Assembly: GCF_002251735.1 (NCBI RefSeq)
Contig: NZ_NOXS01000032.1
Coordinates: 372,001 to 436,000, forward strand
Origin: Elstera cyanobacteriorum
GTDB taxonomy: Bacteria; Pseudomonadota; Alphaproteobacteria; Elsterales; Elsteraceae
Direction of reading: 5' to 3'
DNA length: 64,000 nucleotides
Under the pieces are notes generated by a model. The model ran no database searches. It saw nothing but the letters and a program-made list of their open reading frames with translations, and had not been told where the DNA came from. The position numbers and the translations under genes are program-made. Position 1 is the first letter of the stretch. Every line of letters begins with the position of its first letter. Below are positions 26,030-34,657 of this stretch, in pieces.

Positions 26030-26593
26030 ATGCGCCGGATGATCGTGCCAGGGTTGGGGGTTTTCGCCATGTTGGGTTTCTTGGGCTTCGCCAAGGCGGA
26101 TATGCCAGGGTCCGCCTATGATTTCAGCTTCCAGAGCATCGACGGGCAGCCGCTGCCGCTGGCTACCTTCAAGGGCAAAGCGGTGCTGGTGGTGAATACC
26201 GCCTCGCAATGCGGGTTCACCCCGCAATATAAGGGGCTGGAAGCGCTTTATGATCGCTACGGCGCCCAAGGCCTAATCGTCCTGGGGGTACCGAGCAATG
26301 ATTTCGGCGGGCAGGAGCCAGGGCAGAACAGCGATATTAAGAATTTCTGCGAAACAACCTTCGACGTCAGCTTTCCGCTCACCGAGAAAACCCACGTTAC
26401 CGGAAGCGACGCCCACCCCTTCTATAAATGGGCAGCGGAGAAAATGGGCATGGTCGCAAAACCGCGCTGGAACTTCCACAAATATCTGATCGGGCCGGAT
26501 GGGGCGCTGGTCGATTGGTTTTCGACAGTGACCGAACCAACCTCGCCGCGCGTCACCAAAGCTATCGAAACCCTATTGCCCGCTAAGGGTTGA
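26030..26593 (+). CDS. Glutathione peroxidase family protein, probably exported
   Basis: This 187-residue thioredoxin-fold peroxidase has the peroxidatic Cys61 in NTASQCGFTPQYKGLE, Gln95 in FGGQEPGQ and Trp147-Asn148 in PRWNFHKY. These form the family's catalytic tetrad, with Cys in place of selenocysteine. A hydrophobic N-terminus (residues 5-23, ending AKA) looks like a signal peptide, which suggests periplasmic or membrane location, less common than the cytoplasmic form. It would reduce hydroperoxides with thioredoxin or glutathione. It stands alone between metY and a terminator. Confidence 0.9.
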   Translation: MRRMIVPGLGVFAMLGFLGFAKADMPGSAYDFSFQSIDGQPLPLATFKGKAVLVVNTASQCGFTPQYKGLEALYDRYGAQGLIVLGVPSNDFGGQEPGQNSDIKNFCETTFDVSFPLTEKTHVTGSDAHPFYKWAAEKMGMVAKPRWNFHKYLIGPDGALVDWFSTVTEPTSPRVTKAIETLLPAKG

Positions 26594-26596
26594 AAC

Positions 26597-26632
26597 AAAA
26601 AGGCCGGTTCTCATCAGAAACCGGCCTTTTCT
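26597..26632. terminator. Bidirectional rho-independent terminator
   Basis: AAAAAGGCCGGTTTC-type arms around TCATCAGA (26599-26630) pair as GGCCGGTT/AACCGGCC, with A-run before and T-run after. It can stop both the glutathione peroxidase gene and the large reverse-strand TPR gene that ends at 26648. Confidence 0.88.
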
Positions 26633-26647
26633 TGACGCCCTAAAAGG

Positions 26648-29600
26648 TTAGTTGATCGCGCTGAGGCGGCCCTGCTGCATCTTCTGCCGGTAATCGGCCA
26701 TCGCCCGTTGGAAAATATCCAGCTCGGTAAAGCGCTGTGCCAGCGCCGTCTGGTCGATGGTCGCCGTCTGGCGCGTCGTGCCTGTCAATAGTTCGAAGGC
26801 CGAGGCGCTGGGCGTCTGCGCCATCAGCGGTTGGAAATCGGCCCGCAGGCGCGCCACCATACCCGGCTCACCCGCCAGCGCGGTCGCAATCGCCAAATTA
26901 ACGACCAGCCCTTCGCGTTCGGGCGTCATCGTCCGGTCCGACGGAGATCCTGCCAGCCGCGTCAGCGTTGCCGCCGCTTCCGACCAGTTTTGCGACCGGC
27001 TGAACAATTGCGCGCGCAGCAGTTCCCCTTCGCGCGACACATCGCCCTCAATCGCCGAGAGACCGCGATCTGCTTGACCCGCATCCATAAACGCGCGCGC
27101 CTTCAGGCGGCGGCGTTCCTGCTGCAAATCGGCCGGCAGATTGGGGGCATCGCTGCGATCAATCGCCGCGACGGCGTCCTGCGGGCGACGGTCGAGCAGC
27201 AGAACGACGGCAAGTCGCGCACCAACCTTGGCCTTTTCAACACCGCTTAAGCGCTGATCGATCTGATAGGTCAACAAATCGGCGGCGCGATCCAACAGGT
27301 CGATTTGCACCAGACGGTCGGCAAGCCGCTGGATCATCGCATCCCCGCGCGGCCCCGGCGGGGTCAGGTCGCGATAATCGTCGTAGAGCGCCAAGGCGGC
27401 CAACGGTGGCACTTTCCCGGCGGTTTCGCCATCGTATAGACCGACGAAAATATCGGTCATCTTATCCCTCAGCTTATCGGCCTCGGCCCACTGCGGGAAA
27501 TGCGTGACCGCTTCGCGCAAGGTGCGCAGCGCTTCGCTCATCTGCGCGCCCTGTGCATAAAGATCGGCTAACCGCTTCAGCATGATATATTCTTGACTGC
27601 CGCCGGGCCAAGCGTAGCGCGTCTTTTCCAGCCGGTCGATGGCTTCCAGCCGGTCGATTCGACCGTCTTTCAGCGCTTCTTCAACCCAGACGGGTTCGAC
27701 ATGGGCGCGAATGCGACGGTCATCCGAGGTCAGCAACCGGTCTAGGATCGGCAGCGCCGTGCTGCGCCGATCAGTCTTCAGCATCACCTTAGCGCGGATG
27801 AAATCGGCTTCGCCCCGCGCGTCCATCGGGGCATCGGGACGGGCAAGAAGATCGGTATACGCCAGCGCCCGGCGGGCATCGCCTACCTTTTCCGCCGCTT
27901 CCGCCGCCAGCAGCGCCAGTTTGGCGCGCATCGGCATTGGGTAGGTCTCAGGAATACCACCCGCCCGGCGGAACAAATCATCCGCCGCCTGCCACGACTC
28001 GATCTGGGCCGAGGCCGCCGCGCGCCACAACAGGGCTTCCGGGTCACTATCGAGGCGTTTGTCCGACAAATCGGGCAGCGCCTGCGTCCCTTCTTCGCGC
28101 ATTACGCGCACAGCGCCGCGTAGGGCCAGCAGCGCCGGGTCGGTCGCCAGCGCGGGCGTCATGCGGGCGATATGCTCCAGCACACCCAAAGCATCGGCAT
28201 ATTGCCCCTGCGCCACAAAGAACTGCGCCAGATCGAAGCGGGCCGACGGACGACGGAGATCATCGGTATCCGTCACCGCCGTCATCAGGCGCTGGCGGGT
28301 CTCGAGGAATGCGTCGTCCGCAATTTTCCACTTGGCGAAATCATAGGCCTTCACCGACCCGGGTCGCCCCGGAATCTGCGACAGGCTGAGCGAGGCACCG
28401 ATAGAAACGGCGCTCGGCGTTACGCGAATGTCGACCGTATCCGCCTTGGGAACGATTAGCGCGCCCGCTAGGGTGCGCGGCAGCGAGACTTGGGCAAAAT
28501 CGCGCGGCGTATCGATCCCGCGCGTCGTCTGCGGGAGCGCGATGAAGCGCCAAATCGCGCCGGTATCGGGATCGGTCGCTGAAATCGGGTAGGAAGCCTG
28601 GGCAACGCCAAGCGTCACCAAACCGCCTTCGGCGTCGGACGTGACCGTAACGGCCGAATCCGGGCGGCCCGAGCCTTTCGGGCGCAGCAGAACGACCAAC
28701 GCCCCCTCTTCCCGGCTGAGCGCCGGGATCAGGCCCGCTGGAACCGTTAGGCGGATCAGCGAGCCGTGGGCAGCTTGCAACTGCGCCGGTTCAACCCGGC
28801 TGCGCAGGCGCGCGACTGCCGTCAGGTCGGCGGCCAGCGGTGCCCCGAAGGCAAGATAAAGCTGATCGTCGCGCAAATAGGCCGCTGCAGGCGCCGCAGT
28901 CGGTACGCGAATGGTGACGGACTTATCGACTGCCTGCACCGCCGTTAGCGTGATCGGCTGCACCGGCGTCATCGCGGGTGGCGCAATCAACGGCTCGACC
29001 GGCGCCTTCGGCGGCACATTCACGGGGGCCGGCGGCGGCGTTTGCGGGGCGGGCGCGGCGGCAACGGCTTGGGGTTGCGGCTGCGGTGTCTGCACCACCT
29101 GGACCGGTGCGGCCGCGGGCAGCGACGCGGTGACTTTCGACGCCCCTGCCGGGCCGTTTGGCGGGGCCTGCACGTCCAACAGAATGCGCGTGCCGATCTT
29201 CCGATCAACCAGCTTCGCGTTCGGCGGCAATGACAAAGCGAATTCCGTGGCGCTGCCATTGGTCGCCGCATCGACGGCACCAATCGATTTGGTCGCCCGG
29301 CGGCGGATATCCGCAAGATCGAACTGCCCGGCCTTATCGAAGGTAATGCGCGCCACCCCGTCCGCCGAGGTCACGCGATAATTCGTCCCCGCGGGCCAAT
29401 CGAAAACGAAGCGCGTGAAGGTGCCATTATCGCCAACGTTAACCTTAATACGCGGCGCATCGCTCACCACTGGGGCCGCCTGCGGCGCAGCGGCCTGTGC
29501 AACCGGGGTCGGCGCGGGTTTTTCAGGGGCCGGGGTCAAAGCCGTCGGTGCCGCCACAGGCGCCGCTGCCGGTTGCGGCGCGGTCGCCGTTGCGACCGGC

Positions 29601-30004
29601 GCTGGCTGGCCCTTCTGTTCGACCATATCGATCACGGCCGCGCGTTCCGTGGTCGAGGTTTTCAACTGCACAGCCTTCAGCAGCGTAAAGGTTACGCTCC
29701 GCTGATCGGCCGAAACCTGCGGGTTACTGAGATAGCCATCGACCCCGCGCATGACCGCAGGCGATAAAGCACCATCGAACGGCGCTTCGAAGCGCACAAT
29801 CAGTTGATTGCCGTCAACGCTGGCCGTGAACTTCGGCGCAACGCCGAAATCGAACACGAGGCGCGAATAGCCATCGTGCAAAGCCGACCGGGCGCTGGCG
29901 GCCCAAACCGGCGCAGGGGCCGCCGTTCCGAGAACAAGAACCGCCGCTGCGACGGAGGACAGGAGCAGCGCACGATGGGCGCGACGGGGAAAAAAGCTGA
30001 CCAT
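26648..30004 (-). CDS. Large periplasmic AMIN-like/TPR protein of the flagellar region
   Basis: This 1118-residue protein has a signal peptide (residues about 1-35, ending AAPVWAA). Two beta-rich modules with weak likeness to AMIN domains follow (about 38-130 and 185-290), separated by Pro/Ala-rich linkers. A further beta-rich part spans about 370-560, and the second half (about 590-1100) is helical with tetratricopeptide-type repeats. The domain calls are by eye. It lies 10 bases after cheZ and shares strand with cheY, motE, fliM and fliL, so it is probably made with the motility genes. In related bacteria similar large TPR proteins occur here, but no function is established. The ATG at 30004 begins the signal peptide, and longer starts overlap cheZ. 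Confidence 0.72.
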   Translation of the reverse strand: MVSFFPRRAHRALLLSSVAAAVLVLGTAAPAPVWAASARSALHDGYSRLVFDFGVAPKFTASVDGNQLIVRFEAPFDGALSPAVMRGVDGYLSNPQVSADQRSVTFTLLKAVQLKTSTTERAAVIDMVEQKGQPAPVATATAPQPAAAPVAAPTALTPAPEKPAPTPVAQAAAPQAAPVVSDAPRIKVNVGDNGTFTRFVFDWPAGTNYRVTSADGVARITFDKAGQFDLADIRRRATKSIGAVDAATNGSATEFALSLPPNAKLVDRKIGTRILLDVQAPPNGPAGASKVTASLPAAAPVQVVQTPQPQPQAVAAAPAPQTPPPAPVNVPPKAPVEPLIAPPAMTPVQPITLTAVQAVDKSVTIRVPTAAPAAAYLRDDQLYLAFGAPLAADLTAVARLRSRVEPAQLQAAHGSLIRLTVPAGLIPALSREEGALVVLLRPKGSGRPDSAVTVTSDAEGGLVTLGVAQASYPISATDPDTGAIWRFIALPQTTRGIDTPRDFAQVSLPRTLAGALIVPKADTVDIRVTPSAVSIGASLSLSQIPGRPGSVKAYDFAKWKIADDAFLETRQRLMTAVTDTDDLRRPSARFDLAQFFVAQGQYADALGVLEHIARMTPALATDPALLALRGAVRVMREEGTQALPDLSDKRLDSDPEALLWRAAASAQIESWQAADDLFRRAGGIPETYPMPMRAKLALLAAEAAEKVGDARRALAYTDLLARPDAPMDARGEADFIRAKVMLKTDRRSTALPILDRLLTSDDRRIRAHVEPVWVEEALKDGRIDRLEAIDRLEKTRYAWPGGSQEYIMLKRLADLYAQGAQMSEALRTLREAVTHFPQWAEADKLRDKMTDIFVGLYDGETAGKVPPLAALALYDDYRDLTPPGPRGDAMIQRLADRLVQIDLLDRAADLLTYQIDQRLSGVEKAKVGARLAVVLLLDRRPQDAVAAIDRSDAPNLPADLQQERRRLKARAFMDAGQADRGLSAIEGDVSREGELLRAQLFSRSQNWSEAAATLTRLAGSPSDRTMTPEREGLVVNLAIATALAGEPGMVARLRADFQPLMAQTPSASAFELLTGTTRQTATIDQTALAQRFTELDIFQRAMADYRQKMQQGRLSAIN

Positions 30005-30014
30005 GCTCAAGCGC

Positions 30015-30695
30015 TTATCCGAAACTTGCCAGAATTGCATCGATTTCAGCCTGTCGTTTGGCTTCATCGGGCAAGGACGGACCATGCAAGAGATCCACCT
30101 GATCGGGCGCAATCGACGGACCGGCCGCCGGATTATACTTCGGCAGAGAAGGATCGCCCTGCATCCGCGCCAACTCGTCGCCGAAAGCGGCAATCATCGC
30201 CGAGACCCGTTCTTCAATTTGTTTCAGGGTGCGTACCACTTTCGTGATGCGCTGGCCCGTAACATCTTGGAAATTACAGGCTTCGTATACCCGGGTGACC
30301 ACATCCGAAATAACGGCGGCCTGTTCCGGCGGCAGGGTATTGGCGAGGTTTTCAAGCTGCTCGGCCGCGTCCAGAATAACGCCCGTCGCCTCTTCCGTCG
30401 CACCAACCACAGCATCCAGCTCATCGGTTGCGGACGGAATATCGTGCGAACTGATCGCATCGGGGCGAACCTGGGCAATCTCGGACCGCGCGTTCTGAAT
30501 AAACCGCGCAAGCCCTTCCAATTCGCGGTAGAGCTTCACATCCATCGAGGAGATCTCGCCGCCCATCGTGGCGAGAACCTGCTCGACGATCCGTGTCACT
30601 TCCTCCGGCGGGATGGGCTGCTGGCGCGACTGCTGACGCAGGGCATCCAAATGCTGACGCAGTTCCGGCGTCGCCGTTAGACCCTTCATCGGCAT
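30015..30695 (-). CDS. cheZ: CheY-phosphate phosphatase
   Basis: This 226-residue long-helix protein carries the CheZ catalytic motif ACNFQDVTGQRITKVV. Gln148 matches the water-positioning Gln of E. coli CheZ, with Asp144 nearby. The C-terminal tail QAEIDAILASFG is the amphipathic CheY-tethering helix. It removes phosphate from CheY-P to end the motor signal in the cytoplasm. cheY lies 50 bases upstream on the same strand. CheZ is less widespread in alphaproteobacteria than in gammaproteobacteria, so its presence is informative. Confidence 0.92.
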   Translation of the reverse strand: MPMKGLTATPELRQHLDALRQQSRQQPIPPEEVTRIVEQVLATMGGEISSMDVKLYRELEGLARFIQNARSEIAQVRPDAISSHDIPSATDELDAVVGATEEATGVILDAAEQLENLANTLPPEQAAVISDVVTRVYEACNFQDVTGQRITKVVRTLKQIEERVSAMIAAFGDELARMQGDPSLPKYNPAAGPSIAPDQVDLLHGPSLPDEAKRQAEIDAILASFG

Positions 30696-30745
30696 CCTCC
30701 TTATTCGTCAGCCCACACTCTGCCGCGCGGGGAAAGTCGCTAGGC

Positions 30746-31126
30746 TTAGAAATTGCCGAAAACGGCAACCAGCTTCTGCTTCAAGGTTTCGGCGTTGAAT
30801 GGCTTCACGATATAATTGGTCACGCCCGCTTCTTTGGCGGCAATGACATTTTCAGTCTTGCTTTCCGCCGTCACCATCACGAACGGAATATGCTTCAGCT
30901 TGGCGTCGTTGCGTACTTCGCGCAGCAACTGAAGGCCGGTCATCGGCTCCATGTTCCAGTCGGAAATGACCAGACCGTAGCTCTTTTCCCGCAACCGCGC
31001 GAGGGCAGTCGACCCGTCGGTCGCTTCGTCCACGTTATCGAAGCCAAGCTGCTTCAGCAGGTTACGGATGATCCGAAGCATCGTCTTGTAATCATCGACG
31101 ATGAGAATCGGCATATTCTTATCCAT
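30746..31126 (-). CDS. cheY: Chemotaxis response regulator CheY
   Basis: This 126-residue single receiver domain has all active-site residues: Asp11 and Asp12 for Mg, phospho-acceptor Asp56, Thr86 and Lys108. There is no output domain. When phosphorylated it should bind FliM, whose EIDSLLG motif is encoded in this same cluster, and switch flagellar rotation. cheZ follows. The 113-base gap from motE leaves room for a promoter of its own. Confidence 0.95.
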   Translation of the reverse strand: MDKNMPILIVDDYKTMLRIIRNLLKQLGFDNVDEATDGSTALARLREKSYGLVISDWNMEPMTGLQLLREVRNDAKLKHIPFVMVTAESKTENVIAAKEAGVTNYIVKPFNAETLKQKLVAVFGNF

Positions 31127-31239
31127 GGAAGCTCTACGTCCCCTGTTTGAGTCATCGGACTACGCAGGCGCAAGGTCTACGACTAGTCCGCTTCCGTCAA
31201 CCCTGCGTGTGCGAAACACACTCGAATAACGCCCTTGAC

Positions 31240-31944
31240 TTACGGGCGGCGCGGCGCGGCGCCAACCGGTGCCGGGGCTGCTGGCGGCTGATCGCGGCTC
31301 TTATCCACCAGCAACGCGGTCAGGGTCTTGGCCCGGTCCGGCATCATGCTGGCAAGGATTGGCGCAACCTTATTTTCCTTCATCCGGCCAATGACGCCGA
31401 CGACGACATCAAGGTCCAGCTTTTCCAGAATCTGCGCGGCTTCCTTCGGCTTCATCGTTTCATAGATGCGCACAAGGCTGCGCAGGCGCTCTTCTTCATC
31501 TTTGCTGCGCTGATCGACCAAGCTGCGCAACTGCGTCTTCAGCCCTTCGAGCTCCGCGACCTTTTCGTCGAAACGCTTTTCAGCGGCCTTCAACATCGCT
31601 TCGCGCTGCTCGATCTCGCGCTCGCGCTTATCCAGCGCATCGCGGCGTTCCGACAGTTTTTGCAGAAGATCGATCTCGCCTTGGGTGAAGCGGGTCGGGT
31701 CCCGCGGCATTTCTGCCGTGGCGGGCGCCGCCGCAACCTCGGTCTGCGCAGCATCGGCGGGCTTTGCGGCCCCGTTCTTGGCGGGCGCTGGCTGGGCCTT
31801 AGCTTCGGTCGTCCCAAAGGGCACCAAGGTTTCGAGGTTTTTAAACCCTTCGTAGGCTTCCTGCACTTTGAAGAAGAGCAGGCCAACGATCGCCAAAACC
31901 GTCACCGGCAAAAGACGAAGGGGAAGGAACCGGCGCATTGGCAA
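31240..31944 (-). CDS. MotE-type flagellar protein (MgtE N-domain family)
   Basis: This 234-residue protein has one N-terminal membrane helix (about residues 8-26). A Pro/Ala linker and a charged coiled coil (about 95-160) follow, then a small helical domain like the MgtE N-domain (PKEAAQILEKLDLDVVVGVIG). This is the layout of alphaproteobacterial MotE, described in Sinorhizobium as a periplasmic chaperone for MotC. Whether a MotC exists here cannot be seen. It follows the DUF6468 gene by 48 bases in the fliL-fliM gene run. Confidence 0.82.
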   Translation of the reverse strand: MPMRRFLPLRLLPVTVLAIVGLLFFKVQEAYEGFKNLETLVPFGTTEAKAQPAPAKNGAAKPADAAQTEVAAAPATAEMPRDPTRFTQGEIDLLQKLSERRDALDKREREIEQREAMLKAAEKRFDEKVAELEGLKTQLRSLVDQRSKDEEERLRSLVRIYETMKPKEAAQILEKLDLDVVVGVIGRMKENKVAPILASMMPDRAKTLTALLVDKSRDQPPAAPAPVGAAPRRP

Positions 31945-31992
31945 CTCTCCTGAACGATACCGCGCGAAGGCTTGATCTGGCGCAGGGGCGGC

Positions 31993-32682
31993 TTAACGCC
32001 GCGCCCGCAAGGCTTGCAACAATTCCCGTTCGGCGCGCGAACGCGGTGCGGCCTCGCCCCCACCCTCCCCGGCTTCTGGCGGAGTACCGCCCGCGAGGGC
32101 TTGGCGCAACGAGGCGCGATCCCGGGTCGGACGAGCAGCGCGTTCGGGACGGCCCGTCGGGGCTTCCGGGGCTTCAGCCATCATCGGGGAAGCTGCCGGG
32201 GTTTCCAGAGTTGCGCGGGCGGCGCGGCGATCCGTGCGCGCTTCGCCACCCAGGCCCATCGTCGGGGCGGCAGGGGCTTCGGCTGGCTTTTCGGCCCGTT
32301 CCGGCAGGCGGCTTACATTATCGCGCCCATCCGGCTTGGCACCGGGACGGCCCACTTCGGTCCGCGCGGTGCGCACGCCGCCTTCGAGGCGATCCGCCAG
32401 GCTGCCGCCGCGATCAACGAGGTAGGACAAATCGTCGCGCAGGTTCTGGCTGCGCTCCAGATACTGCTGCAAACGGGTAGCTTCATCGGTCGCCGACCGC
32501 AGCGCCTTGACGCCCGACTCGGCGCGCAGGCAGCTATCGTTGAAGGCAGCAATCAGCGCTTCCAGTTCGGCCCGGTGATTGCGGATCACCTCGAGCTTCT
32601 TATTCAGCACCCAGCAGAAAGCCACTGTCGCAACCAGCAAAACGGCGACGACGATGTCGAGATAAAAGCCGAGGGTCATCAT
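31993..32682 (-). CDS. DUF6468 flagellar-region membrane protein
   Basis: This 229-residue protein has an N-terminal membrane helix (residues about 4-26). A helical coiled-coil segment follows (about 28-110, VIRNHRAELEALIAAFNDSC), then a low-complexity Pro/Ala/Arg-rich tail. It matches the DUF6468 family that sits between fliM and motE in Rhodospirillales. No function is established. The tail is compositionally biased and is probably disordered. The gene begins seven bases after fliM ends, indicating co-translation. Confidence 0.78.
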   Translation of the reverse strand: MMTLGFYLDIVVAVLLVATVAFCWVLNKKLEVIRNHRAELEALIAAFNDSCLRAESGVKALRSATDEATRLQQYLERSQNLRDDLSYLVDRGGSLADRLEGGVRTARTEVGRPGAKPDGRDNVSRLPERAEKPAEAPAAPTMGLGGEARTDRRAARATLETPAASPMMAEAPEAPTGRPERAARPTRDRASLRQALAGGTPPEAGEGGGEAAPRSRAERELLQALRARR

Positions 32683-32689
32683 CGCGGGG

Positions 32690-33778
32690 CTACTCCTTCA
32701 AGCTGCGGGATTCGATCTTCACCGCGATGTGATTGTTGCGCTGACCAACCTTGCCGCGGAACATCGCAACACCGCCCGACCGCAGCATGACCGGCGTTTC
32801 CGGCGTGCAGTTGAAGATGACCTGCGTTCCCGGCTCCCACGACAGAACTTCGCGCAGATAGGACGGGGTTTCTTCCAGCACAGCTTCGATGGACACATCC
32901 GTGTGCCAAAGCTCGCCCGCAAGATGGTTTTCCCAGATCGAATCACGGCCGAATTTTTCGCCCATGAACATCTGGAGCAGAATTTCGCGCACCGGCTCCA
33001 GCGTCGCATAGGGCAGCAGCAGTTCCAAACGGCCGCCGCGATCATCCATATCGATGCGCAGACGGGCCAGAACCGCCGCATTGGCCGGGCGAGCAATGGC
33101 GGCAAAACGCGGGTTGGTTTCAAGTCGGTCAAAGCGGAAGGTCACGGGCGACAGCGGATCGAAGGCCGCCGATAGATCGCCCAAAACCACATGCACCATG
33201 CGCTCGACCAGCGTGCGTTCGATGGTGGTATACGGACGGCCTTCGATGCGCATTGCCGCCGTACCGCGCCGACCGCCGAGAAGCACATCGACGATCGAGT
33301 AGATCAGCGCGCTATCGATGGTCAGCAGACCGAAGTTATCCCACTCCTCCGCCTTGAAGACCGACAGCATGGCCGGCAGCGGGATAGAGTTGAGGTAATC
33401 GCCAAACCGGATCGAGGTGATATTGTCGAGGCTGACTTCGACGTTGTCGGACGTGAAGTTACGCAGCGACGTGGACATCATGCGCACAAGACGGTCGAAG
33501 ACGACTTCGAGCATCGGCAGACGTTCGTATGACACCAGCGCCGAATTAACGATCGCCGCGATCCCCGACCCGTCCGACGCCCCGGACGAGCCATCGTCGA
33601 AACCGAGCAGACTGTCGATTTCGTCTTGGTTCAGAACCCGGGCGGGCGCACCGCCGCCTTCACCCCCGCCTGCCGAAGCGAAAGCGTCATCAGCCCCGCC
33701 GCCAGCGTCGCCATCCGCCAAGGCGGCCCATTCGGCTGCCAGCAGATCATCGTCCTGATCGTCCAACGGACCGCCCAT
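32690..33778 (-). CDS. fliM: Flagellar motor switch protein FliM
   Basis: This 362-residue protein has the CheY-P binding motif LNQDEIDSLLGF at residues 49-60. The CheC-like middle domain follows (about 90-260, with NFTSDNVEVSLDNITSIRFG), then a C-terminal SpoA/FliN-like domain. The motif is usually at the very N-terminus. Here about 48 Gly/Asp-rich residues precede it, starting DDDLLAAEWAALA, a stretch that resembles the FliN N-terminus. FliM forms the C-ring that sets rotation direction. It lies downstream of fliL with a 57-base gap. Confidence 0.94.
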   Translation of the reverse strand: MGGPLDDQDDDLLAAEWAALADGDAGGGADDAFASAGGGEGGGAPARVLNQDEIDSLLGFDDGSSGASDGSGIAAIVNSALVSYERLPMLEVVFDRLVRMMSTSLRNFTSDNVEVSLDNITSIRFGDYLNSIPLPAMLSVFKAEEWDNFGLLTIDSALIYSIVDVLLGGRRGTAAMRIEGRPYTTIERTLVERMVHVVLGDLSAAFDPLSPVTFRFDRLETNPRFAAIARPANAAVLARLRIDMDDRGGRLELLLPYATLEPVREILLQMFMGEKFGRDSIWENHLAGELWHTDVSIEAVLEETPSYLREVLSWEPGTQVIFNCTPETPVMLRSGGVAMFRGKVGQRNNHIAVKIESRSLKE

Positions 33779-33835
33779 CTTCCCGCTCCTCTTGCGAAGC
33801 CTTCGTGCCTGACAGCGCCCTTACAAATCGAAGGG

Positions 33836-34369
33836 TTACTGTACCACGATTTCCGTAAACAGAACTTCTTTAACTTGGATCGGCCGGATCACCGCATTGA
33901 CGCGGGCCAGCAGTTCTTCGCGCAGGCGGAACATCGCCTGGGCGCCCTGAAGCTGATCGGGACGCAGCTCGCGCAGATACGTCTGGAAGGTATCCAGAAC
34001 GCGCGGCAGTTTCTTTTCAACTTCCTGACGTTCCGCCGCGCTGCTCAGCTCAAGGCTGATCTTCAGCTTCAGGAACGCCGGGCGCGGCGTATCGCTGCGC
34101 AGGTTCACCAACAGATCCGGCAGCGGGTAATAGACGACGTCCAGCGGACGTTCATTCTTGGTCGAAGCCGACGCCGCAACCGGCGCGCCCCCGAACCCGC
34201 CGAGCACCTTGGTGAGGATGCCCGAGAAATACAGACCCGCAACCACGCCGGCGATGATCAGCAGCGGCAGCAGAATATACAGGATCAGTTTCTTGCCGCT
34301 GAGACGCCGCCGTCCCATCGAATGGCGCTCGACGCCAGCACCGTCATCTTCATACATCTCAGCCGACAT
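33836..34369 (-). CDS. fliL: Flagellar basal-body protein FliL
   Basis: This 177-residue single-pass inner-membrane protein has a basic cytoplasmic N-terminus, a membrane helix at about residues 28-50 (LILYILLPLLIIAGVVAGLY) and a periplasmic FliL domain containing YYPLPDLLVNLRSD. FliL supports stator function around the motor. The ATG at 34369 gives a normal length, and the longer frame has no family support. It heads the reverse flagellar gene run and diverges from flgF across 288 bases that hold the flgF sigma-54 site. No convincing promoter was found for fliL itself. Confidence 0.92.
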   Translation of the reverse strand: MSAEMYEDDGAGVERHSMGRRRLSGKKLILYILLPLLIIAGVVAGLYFSGILTKVLGGFGGAPVAASASTKNERPLDVVYYPLPDLLVNLRSDTPRPAFLKLKISLELSSAAERQEVEKKLPRVLDTFQTYLRELRPDQLQGAQAMFRLREELLARVNAVIRPIQVKEVLFTEIVVQ

Positions 34370-34599
34370 GACCAATCTCCACCCCAATGGGCCGCTGATA
34401 CAGGTGAAAGCTCTAACACACTTGTGGCTGACAAACCGTTGTCTTGCAAGCAATAAGAGCCGCCGGACCCGTATCACAGCCCCTTGGGTGGGGGGCGGCA
34501 AACTTTGCCCGGCAGAGACTGCATAGCATAGTCGACATATCTTCGCTAGTCACTTTCACACATCCTCGTAATACATTGAACAGAAACATGGTTTGACGG

Positions 34600-34615
34600 T
34601 GGCACGGGAAATGCG
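34600..34615 (+). promoter_or_regulatory. Sigma-54-type promoter of the flgF operon
   Basis: TGGCACGGGAAATGCG matches the sigma-54 consensus TGGCACG-N4-TTGCW at the invariant -24 GG and -12 GC with correct spacing, 43 bases before the flgF ATG. Sigma-54 control of rod and hook genes with FlbD/FliX is established in Caulobacter, and fliX is present in this window. Confidence 0.75.
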
Positions 34616-34657
34616 ATAGAGTGCGCATTATCGCGTGGGGAACCGAAGGATCCACCT

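Noticed and set aside
31207-31221. GTGTG-CGAAA-CACAC hairpin after motE
   Set aside because: A five-base stem without a T-run is too weak to call a terminator.
34370-34599. Sigma-54 promoter for fliL on the reverse strand
   Set aside because: The best candidate (GC/GCC near 34459-34473) is one base off the fixed -24/-12 spacing, and the -24 element is poor.
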